From positions 1 through 54,187 of the forward strand of contig CAYZCS010000002.1 of NCBI GenBank assembly GCA_964476895.1: a DNA stretch of 54,187 nt, written 5' to 3'. Of this stretch, positions 39,382-47,645 are shown one piece after another. A model generated the notes under the pieces. That model saw nothing but the letters and a program-made list of their open reading frames with translations, was not told the origin of the DNA and did no database searches. This DNA comes from JALYJZ01 sp964476895 (GTDB lineage: Bacteria > Patescibacteriota > SICC01). A program made the translations under genes and the position numbers. Each line of letters starts with the position of its first letter. The first letter of the stretch is position 1.

Positions 39382-40072
39382 GGGCCATCTCCTTCCTGCC
39401 GTAATCGAACAGCCGGCTCAGCCGCTGGTACGGCATGCGGGTCGATCCGATCACGCCGATGCGTGCTTCGTACGTGTCCGCCGGCTTCACCTTGAGGCCC
39501 ATCATCGCCACGGCCCGGGCCCGGAAGTCCTCGTGCTCGGCGCCGATCCGGACACCCACCTGGTTCATGCGGGAGGCCAGCTTCGGCAGCCAGTCCTTCA
39601 CCCGGTCCAGCAGTTCCGCGAGGTATGACGCCACGCGCGGATCCTCGAACTCCGGCTGGCCGAAGACGTTGGCAAGGTTGAAGAGCTGCACGCCGTCTTC
39701 GTCGAGATGGATCCCGGCCGCTCCCGCGGTCTCGGACAGCTGTTCGGCGAGCTTGCGGGTCGCCCGTGCGGGCGTCCCAGCCTTCTCCAGGCGCACGGAC
39801 AGCTTCTGCTGCTCCGCGAGCGACGGTTCCGCCGTGGAAGCGCTCTCCATGACCAGCCGGAACGCACGGTCGGTCGGCACCCGGCCGGCCGATACGTGCG
39901 GTTGCTCGAGGAACCCGGCTTCCGTGAGCGCACCCATCACGTTACGGATGGTCGCCGGGGAAATGCCGAAACCATATCGCACCCGGAGCACGCGTGAGCC
40001 GACCGGCTGTGCCGAATGCAGGTATTCGTTCACGATGGCGCGAAGGATCTGGGTTTCACGGGAATTTAACAT
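39368..40072 (-). CDS. hrcA: Heat-inducible transcription repressor HrcA (short form)
   Basis: A 234-residue HrcA. The N-terminal winged helix includes ILRAIVNEYLHSAQPVGSR, ISPATIRNVMGALTEAGFLEQPHVSAGRVPT-like and DRAFRLVME. The C-terminal GAF-like part (VGVRIGAEHEDFRARAVAMM, IGVIGSTRMPYQRLSRLFDY) is present. The usual ~340-residue length is reduced by loss of much of the middle dimerisation/insert region, as in other reduced genomes. It binds CIRCE, which lies directly upstream. ATG is nine bases after TAAAAT. Confidence 0.94.
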   Translation of the reverse strand: MLNSRETQILRAIVNEYLHSAQPVGSRVLRVRYGFGISPATIRNVMGALTEAGFLEQPHVSAGRVPTDRAFRLVMESASTAEPSLAEQQKLSVRLEKAGTPARATRKLAEQLSETAGAAGIHLDEDGVQLFNLANVFGQPEFEDPRVASYLAELLDRVKDWLPKLASRMNQVGVRIGAEHEDFRARAVAMMGLKVKPADTYEARIGVIGSTRMPYQRLSRLFDYGRKEMARVYG

Positions 40073-40081
40073 ATCGCTATC

Positions 40082-40111
40082 ATTTTAGCACTCATGACTA
40101 GTGAGTGCTAA
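40082..40111 (-). promoter_or_regulatory. CIRCE operator overlapping the -10 of hrcA-grpE-dnaK
   Basis: TTAGCACTC-N9-GAGTGCTAA is a perfect CIRCE inverted repeat (40085-40111). The minus-strand -10 TAAAAT (40087-40082) shares its last bases with the CIRCE arm, so HrcA binding would occlude the promoter. The start codon follows nine bases later. Confidence 0.95.
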
Positions 40112-40180
40112 TACTCACAAAAACCGGCAGGGATGTCAAGCGACCCGGGTGTCAGCCCGATCGGTCGGTCGTCGCCGTGG

Positions 40181-40210
40181 TTGACGGCCAACCGAGCGTT
40201 CACGCACAAT
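40181..40210 (+). promoter_or_regulatory. Promoter of the 75-residue membrane protein gene
   Basis: TTGACG, 18-base spacer, CACAAT; the leader then carries AAAGGAGG before the ATG. Confidence 0.45.
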
Positions 40211-40251
40211 GAGACCCGTAGTAACGCTTCAAGGCAAAAGGAGGATTCACC

Positions 40252-40479
40252 ATGCCGCACCGCACCGTATTCCAATGGGGTAACGACCACGCCCATCCGT
40301 TCACGATGTTCATCGGGGGCTTCGTCGTCGGCGTGCTCGTGGCCGGCGCCGCCGCGTACGCCTGGTTCATCGTCGATGAGGTCGATGAGGTCGATGTCGA
40401 GAACGTGGTCGAGGTCCAGGCTTCGCCGGAAGTAACGGCAGCCGCCGAGGCCACGGCCAGTCCGGTCGTCCAGTTCTGA
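40252..40479 (+). CDS. Small single-helix membrane protein
   Basis: A 75-residue protein with one transmembrane helix (MFIGGFVVGVLVAGAAAYAWF, two residues trimmed at its ends) and an acidic extracytoplasmic tail (DEVDEVDVENVVEV, then Ala/Thr/Glu-rich). AAAGGAGG gives a very strong ribosome site. No family is recognised. It is a single-gene unit with its own promoter and terminator. Confidence 0.75.
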   Translation: MPHRTVFQWGNDHAHPFTMFIGGFVVGVLVAGAAAYAWFIVDEVDEVDVENVVEVQASPEVTAAAEATASPVVQF

Positions 40480-40502
40480 CGGCGCATCAACCGCGTATTT
40501 CC

Positions 40503-40532
40503 GACTAGCCCCGCAGGGGGCTAGTCTTGTTT
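40503..40532 (+). terminator. Rho-independent terminator
   Basis: GACTAGCCCC-GCAG-GGGGCTAGTC, a perfect 10-bp stem followed by TTGTTT on the plus strand. It ends the small membrane protein gene and overlaps the stop codon of convergent lepA. Confidence 0.8.
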
Positions 40533-42323
40533 GAGCACCGCGACGAACGCTTCCGCCGGAATCCGGACGTTCCCCTCGGCTTTCATCCGGGCCTTTCCCT
40601 TCTTCTGCTTTTCGCGAAGCTTCCGCTTCCGGGTGACGTCACCGCCGTAGAGGCCGGCTGTCACATCTTTCTTTCGCGGCTTGATGTTCTCACGGGCGAT
40701 CACCTTGCCACCGATCGCCGCCTGCAGCGCGATCTCGAACAATGCCGGTGGAATCACTTCCTGCAGTTTCTTGAGCATGCCCCGCGCCCGGCGTTCCGCC
40801 TCATCCCGATGCACGATCACGGAGAGACCGGACACTGCGTCACCGGCGATCAGGAAGTCGATCCGCACCAACGGCGCCGCCCGGAAACCGGTGCGCTCGA
40901 ACGCCAGCGAACCGTACCCCGCGGTCACGCCCTTGAGCTGATCGTAGAAGTCGGCGACCAGGTTCGCGAGCGGAAGCTCCGCCTCCACCAGCACGCGGTC
41001 GCTGCTCGCGAACGACGTGCCGACGAACGCTCCGCGGCGATCGGCAATCAACTGCTGGACCGCGCCGAGGTCCTGCCCGCGGCAGACGACCTCCAGTTTC
41101 GCCCAAGGCTCACGGGTCTCCGCGATCTTGGTGGGATCGGGCAGTTCCGCCGGATCGGTGACGGTCTCCGTACTACCGTCGGTGAGCCGTACCTCGTACG
41201 GCACCGTCGGGGCGGTCACTACCAGGTCGAGCCCGAATTCACGGGTCAGCCGCTCGCGGATGATGTCGAGGTGGAGCAGCCCCAGGAACCCGCAGCGGAA
41301 CCCCTGCCCGAGCGCCTGCGACTGCACCGGCTCAAAAGTGAACGACGCGTCATGGAGCGAGAGCCGATCCAGCGCGTCCCGAAGCTTGGCGAACTCACTG
41401 CCGCTCTGCACGAACAGCCCGGCGAACACCATCGGAGCCACCACCTGGTACCCGGGAAGCGGCTGCTGCGCCGGCGCACCGGCCGCGGTGATAGTATCGC
41501 CCACCCGGACCTGCGAAAGGTCCTTGAGCCCGGTCACCATGAACCCGATGCTGCCGGTGGCCAGTCGTGACAGCTTCTTCCGTTCCGGGATCAGCACGCC
41601 GACCTCCTGCGCCTCGCCGCCGCGTCCGGCGGCCATCAGGCGGACCGGGAGACGCGCGGGCAGTTCGCCGTCGACCACCCGGACATACGCGATCACGCCC
41701 TGGTAGGAATCGAAGTAGGAGTCGAACACCAGGGCGCGGAGAGGCGCGGCGGGATCGCCGGTCGGCGGCGGGACACGGTCACGGATCACCTCGAGCAACT
41801 CCGGCACGCCGTCGCCGGTCTTGGCCGAGACGAACAGCACGTCGTCCTCCGGCAGCTCCAGTGTTTCCGCCACCGCCTTGGCGGTATCCTCCGGCTCGGC
41901 CGCCGGCAGGTCGATCTTGTTGATGACGGGAATCACCCGGAGCCCCTGCTCCTTGGCCTGCAGGGCGTGGGCGATCGTCTGGGCCTGGATGCCCTGGGTG
42001 GCATCCACCAGGAGCAACGCGCCCTCGCAAGCCGAGAGCGTCCGCGAGACTTCATACGAGAAGTCCACGTGGCCGGGCGTATCGATCAGGTTCAGCTCCA
42101 GCTCCTCCGCAGCCGGCGTGCCGGACGGTCTCCAGTGCATCGTCACCGGCTGGAGCTTGATCGTAATACCGCGCTCGCGCTCCAAGTCCATCGAATCGAG
42201 GAGCTGTTCGCGCATGTCCCGCCGCTCGATCGTGCCGGTATGTTCCAACAGCCGGTCGGCCAGCGTGGATTTGCCATGGTCGATGTGGGCGATGATGCAG
42301 AAGTTTCGGATATGCGATTGCAT
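40521..42323 (-). CDS. lepA: Translation elongation factor 4 (LepA)
   Basis: A 600-residue translational GTPase: G1 AHIDHGKSTL near residue 11, switch II DTPGHVDFSYEV, G4 NKIDLPAA, then domains II-III (EF-G-like) and the LepA-specific C-terminal domain ending in GNVRIPAEAFVAVLK with the basic KRKLREKQKKGKARMK stretch. It remodels stalled or mis-translocated ribosomes and assists initiation or assembly. ATG is seven bases after TATACT. Confidence 0.97.
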   Translation of the reverse strand: MQSHIRNFCIIAHIDHGKSTLADRLLEHTGTIERRDMREQLLDSMDLERERGITIKLQPVTMHWRPSGTPAAEELELNLIDTPGHVDFSYEVSRTLSACEGALLLVDATQGIQAQTIAHALQAKEQGLRVIPVINKIDLPAAEPEDTAKAVAETLELPEDDVLFVSAKTGDGVPELLEVIRDRVPPPTGDPAAPLRALVFDSYFDSYQGVIAYVRVVDGELPARLPVRLMAAGRGGEAQEVGVLIPERKKLSRLATGSIGFMVTGLKDLSQVRVGDTITAAGAPAQQPLPGYQVVAPMVFAGLFVQSGSEFAKLRDALDRLSLHDASFTFEPVQSQALGQGFRCGFLGLLHLDIIRERLTREFGLDLVVTAPTVPYEVRLTDGSTETVTDPAELPDPTKIAETREPWAKLEVVCRGQDLGAVQQLIADRRGAFVGTSFASSDRVLVEAELPLANLVADFYDQLKGVTAGYGSLAFERTGFRAAPLVRIDFLIAGDAVSGLSVIVHRDEAERRARGMLKKLQEVIPPALFEIALQAAIGGKVIARENIKPRKKDVTAGLYGGDVTRKRKLREKQKKGKARMKAEGNVRIPAEAFVAVLKQD

Positions 42324-42330
42324 ACTCCCC

Positions 42331-42336
42331 AGTATA
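42331..42336 (-). promoter_or_regulatory. -10 box TATACT of lepA
   Basis: Minus-strand TATACT, seven bases before the ATG. Confidence 0.55.
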
Positions 42337-42369
42337 GCCGTCCGTGTTCATGAATCTTGTCCATTCGGC

Positions 42370-42375
42370 TATACT
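42370..42375 (+). promoter_or_regulatory. -10 box TATACT of the pilin operon
   Basis: TATACT, 28 bases before the first pilin ATG; no good -35 or Shine-Dalgarno is visible. Confidence 0.45.
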
Positions 42376-42403
42376 GACGCGTGAAACGACCGTAAAAACG
42401 AAC

Positions 42404-42907
42404 ATGCACTTCTTGAGGCGATACTGCCTGCCCCCGGCCCAGCGCGGATTCACGTTGGTGGAAGCGATCGTGGTCCTGGCCATCGTCGGCATCGCCGCCA
42501 CCGCGACGTTCATGCTGGTCGGGCAGGACCGCGGCCCGCGGTTCAACGGCGAGGTCGAGGAGACCGTGGCCGAGCTCAAGCGGATGCAGGGAGACGCCCG
42601 CGCCGCCAAGGACAACAAGGAGTACGGGGTCTGCTTCGATGCGGACGGCTGGACGTCTTACGCACAGGATATGAACGATACTACTGATCCGTGCGCGAGC
42701 GGATTCGCCGGGACGATCCGGAGCGAAGAATTCTCCGTGGCCAGCCTGGTGGTGGACCTGACGCCGGCGGCAAATCGCGTGACCTTCGAACGGATCACCG
42801 GCAAGCCCACGAACGGCACGTCGGGCACCCTGACGTTCAGCAGTACCGACCCGCAGCGAAACCGTACCGTCCGGATCGAGTCCTCGGGGGTGATCAATGC
42901 GGAGTAG
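42404..42907 (+). CDS. Minor pseudopilin/prepilin (GspH-FimT-like)
   Basis: A 167-residue prepilin: short basic leader, cleavage site R-G|FTLVEA at residues ~14-20 with the essential Glu5, a hydrophobic helix (IVVLAIVGIAATATFML), then a beta-rich head with a cysteine pair (YGVCFDADG, DPCASGF). Processed by a prepilin peptidase not in the window. ATG 42404 gives a normal-length leader. It is the first of four overlapping pilin-type genes. Confidence 0.83.
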   Translation: MHFLRRYCLPPAQRGFTLVEAIVVLAIVGIAATATFMLVGQDRGPRFNGEVEETVAELKRMQGDARAAKDNKEYGVCFDADGWTSYAQDMNDTTDPCASGFAGTIRSEEFSVASLVVDLTPAANRVTFERITGKPTNGTSGTLTFSSTDPQRNRTVRIESSGVINAE

Positions 42908-43421
42908 CATCGGCACCGGACAGCGCGGATTCACGTTGGTGGAAGCCGTCGTCGCGATGACGGTGTTCGTGATCGGCGTGGTGGCGCTCGTGCAGATCAC
43001 CCTGCTCGCCAAGTCCACCTCGGAAGAGGGGCGCGACACCGTCCAGGCGGTGAACTACCTGCAGGAAGGCATCGAGGCGGTCCGGAGCATCCGTGACCAC
43101 GATTGGGAGCTGGTCGCCGCGCCTGCTCCGGATACGGACTACCGGCTGCATGCCCAGCCCGGCACGGCACCGCCGTGGACCCTGACCGAGGGCAGCGAGA
43201 CCATCGAGAAGTATGCCCGCACCATCCGGTTCGAGGATGTCCGTCGCGAGGATAGCGACGGATCCGGTACCCTGACCGCCGGAGACCGAATCTGTACCGG
43301 CAGCAACTGCGGCCAGTTCGATGATCCGGACACCCGCCGCACCACCGTGACCGTTACCTGGGAACAGGGAAACCGGACCGTCACCCGCTCGCTGTACGCC
43401 TATCTCACCAACTGGCAATGA
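42897..43421 (+). CDS. Minor prepilin (PilV-like)
   Basis: A 174-residue prepilin with leader MRSSIGTGQRG, cleavage site G|FTLVEAVVAM and helix MTVFVIGVVALVQITLLA. ALVQ...NYLQEGIEAVRSIRD is typical of PilV-like minor pilins. The DNA encoding the cleavage site is identical over 26 bases to that of the preceding gene. Two cysteines (ICTGSNCGQF) may form a disulfide. It overlaps the previous gene by 11 bases. Confidence 0.82.
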   Translation: MRSSIGTGQRGFTLVEAVVAMTVFVIGVVALVQITLLAKSTSEEGRDTVQAVNYLQEGIEAVRSIRDHDWELVAAPAPDTDYRLHAQPGTAPPWTLTEGSETIEKYARTIRFEDVRREDSDGSGTLTAGDRICTGSNCGQFDDPDTRRTTVTVTWEQGNRTVTRSLYAYLTNWQ

Positions 43422-43927
43422 CACGTCGCACCACCAACCGGCAGTCCGGACTCACCCTGATCGAGCTGATCGTGGCATTCAGTATCTTCATCCTCCTGGC
43501 CCTGGCCGCCGCCACGCTCTATTCGATCATCCTCAAGACGAGCCTCCAGGACCGGTTGGTGCAGGAGCTCCAACGCGACGTGGACGCCGTATCGGGGCAC
43601 CTGGCCGGCCATCTCAAACCGGCCGTCGGGGTGGTTTCACCGACCGTCTGCAACGTCCAGAACGCCGATGCTCTGACGGTTTCCCTTTCCGGAGGTCAGA
43701 CGCGCCGGTATGACATCTCCGAAAACCGGATCCGTTACACCGACGAGTCGGGTCAGAGCGAGATACTGCTCTCGCCCGGCACGACCGTCCAGGATCTCTC
43801 GTTCTTCCCCACCTGCACGAACGGCGCGCTGGCCGCGGTACGGGTAGACGGATCGCTCCGGCGCAGCAGCGGCGGGGAATCGGCCGACCTCACGCTCGAC
43901 ACTACGATAACCACGAGGTCACAATGA
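43418..43927 (+). CDS. Minor prepilin (PilW-like)
   Basis: A 169-residue prepilin: leader MTRRTTNRQSG, cleavage site G|LTLIELIVAFSIF, long N-terminal helix, and a soluble head with DISENRIRYTD and a cysteine pair (TVCNVQN, FPTCTNG). ATGA overlaps join it to genes on both sides. PilW-like proteins help prime pilus assembly. Confidence 0.82.
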   Translation: MTRRTTNRQSGLTLIELIVAFSIFILLALAAATLYSIILKTSLQDRLVQELQRDVDAVSGHLAGHLKPAVGVVSPTVCNVQNADALTVSLSGGQTRRYDISENRIRYTDESGQSEILLSPGTTVQDLSFFPTCTNGALAAVRVDGSLRRSSGGESADLTLDTTITTRSQ

Positions 43928-45744
43928 GGTGCGCGGGCTTCCGACGGCTGACGGACCAGCGCGGCGTGATCGGCATCCTCGGCGTCGGCATGTATTCGGC
44001 GATCGTCGTGGTGATTGCCGCCGCGATGGTAACGACCTCGGTGATCAATTACCGCATCTCGAACCAGCGGGTCGGTTCCGTCCAGAGCCTCTACCACGCG
44101 GAGAGCGGCACCGAGGACGCCCTGCTCCAGATGAAGCGCAATGCGTCCTACGGAAGCACCAGCACGACGCTCACCACGACGTTCAGCGACACCGACCGGG
44201 TGGAAACGGTCGTCGAGACCGTCTCAACCGAAAGCTGCGAATCGGCGAAGCAAGTCACCGCCTCCGGATTCGTAAGGGATCTGGTCCGGCGGATCCAGGT
44301 AAGCAACTGTCCGATTCCTTCCGTGGAAGCGGATTTCGCCTACGCGCTGCAGGCCGGAGCGGGGGGTATCCACATGAATAACAATGCCATCATCCACGGC
44401 TCGTCCTACTCCAATGGGGACCATGTCGGCAACAACGGTGCACAGGTGACCGGCGACGTCTGGGTGGCCGGTGGAGCCGCGCTCGAGGCAACGCCGGAGC
44501 ACGTCCCGTCCGATCCCCTGGAATTCGTCTTCGGGCGTTCCACCAACCCGGACGTCATTGACGTCGCACAGCGCTTCAAGCCGGATACTTCCGCGAGCGA
44601 CAAGCTGATCAAGGTCGGCCTGCTGGTGCGAAAATTCGGCAATCCCGCGAACGCGACGGTCCGCATCGTCAGGGATGCCGGAGGCGAACCTTCGGGCGAT
44701 CAGGTTGCCAGCGGTACCCTGAGCGCCACCTCCGTCGGAAATACCTTGCAGTACATCCAAGTCAGCCTTTCGAATCCTCCGACGCTGGACGGTGGGCAGG
44801 ACTACTGGATCGTCATCGACACATCCGGATCCCCAAGCAACTACTGGGCCTGGGGAGGTCAGGACGGATATCCCGACGGACATGGGATGTTCTCAGATCG
44901 CTGGCGCTCGAACGGCAATCACGACTGGGAGGATGCGGATCTGGATTTCGGATTCAAGGCGTTCATGGGAAGCCCGCCGACCCGGGCGGAACGGTTGGAA
45001 ATCGGCGGTGACGTCCACGCCCATGAGATCAAGGATCTTGCCGTGACGGGCGATGCCTACTACCAGGTAGATGACGGCTCAAGCGTCGGCGGCACCCGCT
45101 TCCCCGACAGCGAGGATCCGCCGCAAAAGGATCTGCCGATCACCGAAGCCAACCTGGTCGATTTCAAGAACCAGGCGGCGGCCGGCGCGACACATACCGG
45201 TGATTACACGATTCCACTCGGACAGACCCGCACTATCGGCCCGATGAAAATCGAAGGCAACCTGAACGTGGAGAATGGCGCGACGTTGATCATGACCGGA
45301 ACCATCTGGACGACCGGCACCATCCTCTTCTCCAACAACGTCAATATCCTGCTTCACCCGGACTATGGCGGCTCCAGCGGAGCGATCGTCGCCGACGGGC
45401 AGGTAACTATCTCTAATAATGTCGAATTCGAGGGGAGCGGCGATCCGAACAGCTTCCTGTTGCTCGCCACCAGCGATGCTTCCGGAAATGCCATCCATTC
45501 CTCCAACAACTCGGACAGCATCGTCCTGGCCGCCCCCTTCGGCACCATCCAGATCAGTAACAACGGAGGGGCCAATGCGTTGACCGCCCAGCGGCTCCAG
45601 CTGAACAACAACGCGACGATCACGTACCTGACCGGTCTCGCCGATATCGATTTCTCGGCCGGTCCCGGGGGGAGCTTCTCCGCAGGTGGCTGGCAGGAAG
45701 TCGTCTGCGATACCGCGGACGGTCCCTGCCAGCCGGCTACGTGA
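43924..45744 (+). CDS. Large PilX-like minor pilin with a lectin-like/anchor module
   Basis: A 606-residue protein. The N-terminus (RGVIGILGVGMYSAIVVVIA, ~13-33) and following VINYRISNQRVGSVQSLYHAESGTEDALLQ are PilX-like but lack the canonical Glu5 prepilin signature. Residues ~195-335 form a choice-of-anchor-type beta-sandwich (VGLLVRKFGNPANATVRIV, DGGQDYWIVIDTSG). The rest has repeated NNN/SNN turns (ISNNVEFEG, SSNNSDSI, ISNNGGANA) suggesting a beta-helix. It could be the tip adhesin of the pilus. Last gene of the pilin operon. Confidence 0.75.
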   Translation: MRCAGFRRLTDQRGVIGILGVGMYSAIVVVIAAAMVTTSVINYRISNQRVGSVQSLYHAESGTEDALLQMKRNASYGSTSTTLTTTFSDTDRVETVVETVSTESCESAKQVTASGFVRDLVRRIQVSNCPIPSVEADFAYALQAGAGGIHMNNNAIIHGSSYSNGDHVGNNGAQVTGDVWVAGGAALEATPEHVPSDPLEFVFGRSTNPDVIDVAQRFKPDTSASDKLIKVGLLVRKFGNPANATVRIVRDAGGEPSGDQVASGTLSATSVGNTLQYIQVSLSNPPTLDGGQDYWIVIDTSGSPSNYWAWGGQDGYPDGHGMFSDRWRSNGNHDWEDADLDFGFKAFMGSPPTRAERLEIGGDVHAHEIKDLAVTGDAYYQVDDGSSVGGTRFPDSEDPPQKDLPITEANLVDFKNQAAAGATHTGDYTIPLGQTRTIGPMKIEGNLNVENGATLIMTGTIWTTGTILFSNNVNILLHPDYGGSSGAIVADGQVTISNNVEFEGSGDPNSFLLLATSDASGNAIHSSNNSDSIVLAAPFGTIQISNNGGANALTAQRLQLNNNATITYLTGLADIDFSAGPGGSFSAGGWQEVVCDTADGPCQPAT

Positions 45745-45766
45745 GCCCGGCGGTCAAATCCTCAGG

Positions 45767-47644
45767 CTAGACTTCGATGATTACCGGAATCACCATCGGA
45801 CGGCGTTCCGTCTCGGCGTAGAGGAAGTCACCGAGGTCGTCGCGGACCTTGTTCTTGGTCGCCGACCATTCGCTCGGCCGCTTCTCCGCGCCCTTGAACA
45901 TCCGTTTGATCTCTCCGCGCACTTGGCCCAGGAGCTTTCCGGACTCCTTCAGATAGACGAAGCCGCGGGAGATGATGTCCGGGCTACCGACCAACTGGCC
46001 GCTGCGACGGTCCACCGTGATGATCGCCACGAGCATGCCGTCCTCGGCCATGTGCTGGCGGTCCCGCAGGACCACTTGGCCGATGTCGCCGACACCGAGG
46101 CCGTCCACGAGCACCAGGCCGCCGCCGGCGCGCTCCTTGGTGAGCTCCACCCGGTCGGGGCCTTTGACCTCGAGCACCCGGCCGTTGTCGAGGATGTGCA
46201 CGTTGGCCGGCGGGATGCCTTCCTCGTTCGCGATCCGTCCGTGCAGTACGCGCTTACGGTACTCGCCGTGGATCGGCATGAAGTGCTTCGGCCGAAGCAT
46301 CTGGATCATCTCGCGCAGCTCGTCCTGCTGGGCGTGTCCCGAGGTGTGGATGTCGTACATCTTGTTGTAGATCACGTCCGCGCCGAGCCGGAACAGGTCG
46401 TCCATCATGGATTCGACCGCGCGTTCGTTGCCGGGTACCGGCGAACTGGAAAGGATCACCGTATCACCCTGCTTGATCTGGATCTGTGCGTGCTCGCCGG
46501 TGGACATCCGGAGCAGCGCCGAGAACTCGGTCGCCTGCGAGCCGGTGCAGATCACCAGGAGCTCCCGGTCGGGGATGCCCTTGAGCTTCCGCACGTCCAC
46601 CAGGATCCCCTTGGGGATCTTGATGTACCCGAGCCGTTGGCAGATCTCGACGTTCTTGAGCATGGAGCGGCCGACGATGCAGACCTTCCGGCCGTTCTTC
46701 TCGGCCGCGTCGATCGCCTCCTGGAGCCGTGACACGAGCGAGGCGAACGTTGACATGATCACCCGGCCCTTGGCCTTGGAGATCTGTTCGACCAGGTTCT
46801 TCTCGATCTCGATCTCGGAGACGGTCCGGCCGGGCTTCTCCACGTTGGTGGAGTCGTTCATCGCGAGCAGCACGCCGTGCTCGCCGATCCGCTTGATCTT
46901 GTCGAATTCCGCCGGCGTATCGGCGATCGGGGTCTTGTCGAACTTGAAGTCGCCGGAGTGCGTCACGACGCCGAGTGGCGTGGTGATCGCGAATCCGACT
47001 CCTTCGGGAATGTTGTGATTGATGTGGAAGGCCTCGACCGTGAAGACGCCCGCCTTGATCTTGTCGTCGAACTTGAACGGGGTGACCTGCACCCGCCGGT
47101 CGAGCTTGTGCTCCTCCAGCTGCGCCTTGATGAAGCCGTCGGCCAGCCGGGTCGCGTAGACCGGCGGGAAGCCGAGCTTCGGCACCAGGTACGGCGCGCC
47201 GCCGATGTGGTCGAGGTGGGCATGGGTGATGAAGATGCCGCGGATCCGGTCCTTCCGGGCCTCGAGGTACGAGACGTCCGGGATGACGAGGTCCACGCCC
47301 GGCATCGTCTGGTCGGGGAACATCAGGCCGACATCGATGATGATGATGTCGTTGCCGTATTCCAGGGCCATGCAGTTCAGGCCGATCTCGCCGAGGCCAC
47401 CCATCGGGATGACCCGCAGATGGTTCGGTCCCGGCGGTGCCGGCTTTCCGGTCGGCGGGGCCACTGGTCCGATCAGCGGTCCGTTGGAGCGACGGGGCGG
47501 TCCCCCGCGGCGGCGTCCGCCGCCGCGTGACGGGCGATTGCGCCGCTGGCCACCCTGGCCGCCTTGGCCACCCCCTTGGCCGCCGGAGCGGCGGGGCCGC
47601 TTCGAGCGGTCGTTGTTGTTTGATTGTCGTGGTTGTTGATTCAT
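45767..47644 (-). CDS. rnj: Ribonuclease J
   Basis: A 625-residue MBL/beta-CASP RNase. The metal motif is H141-x-H143-x-D145-H146 in FITHAHLDHIGG; beta-CASP motifs include MNDSTNVEKPG, VICTGSQATEF and DIHTSGHAQQDEL with MPIHGEYR. The C-terminal domain is present. RNase J has 5'-3' exonuclease and endonuclease activity in mRNA decay and rRNA maturation. The first ~60 residues are a Gly/Arg/Gln-rich low-complexity extension not in typical RNase J. Confidence 0.95.
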   Translation of the reverse strand: MNQQPRQSNNNDRSKRPRRSGGQGGGQGGQGGQRRNRPSRGGGRRRGGPPRRSNGPLIGPVAPPTGKPAPPGPNHLRVIPMGGLGEIGLNCMALEYGNDIIIIDVGLMFPDQTMPGVDLVIPDVSYLEARKDRIRGIFITHAHLDHIGGAPYLVPKLGFPPVYATRLADGFIKAQLEEHKLDRRVQVTPFKFDDKIKAGVFTVEAFHINHNIPEGVGFAITTPLGVVTHSGDFKFDKTPIADTPAEFDKIKRIGEHGVLLAMNDSTNVEKPGRTVSEIEIEKNLVEQISKAKGRVIMSTFASLVSRLQEAIDAAEKNGRKVCIVGRSMLKNVEICQRLGYIKIPKGILVDVRKLKGIPDRELLVICTGSQATEFSALLRMSTGEHAQIQIKQGDTVILSSSPVPGNERAVESMMDDLFRLGADVIYNKMYDIHTSGHAQQDELREMIQMLRPKHFMPIHGEYRKRVLHGRIANEEGIPPANVHILDNGRVLEVKGPDRVELTKERAGGGLVLVDGLGVGDIGQVVLRDRQHMAEDGMLVAIITVDRRSGQLVGSPDIISRGFVYLKESGKLLGQVRGEIKRMFKGAEKRPSEWSATKNKVRDDLGDFLYAETERRPMVIPVIIEV

Positions 47645-47645
47645 A

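Noticed and set aside
45686..46732. 348-codon plus-strand frame after the pilin operon
   Set aside because: It is antisense to the RNase J beta-CASP motifs; composition is typical of a shadow frame.
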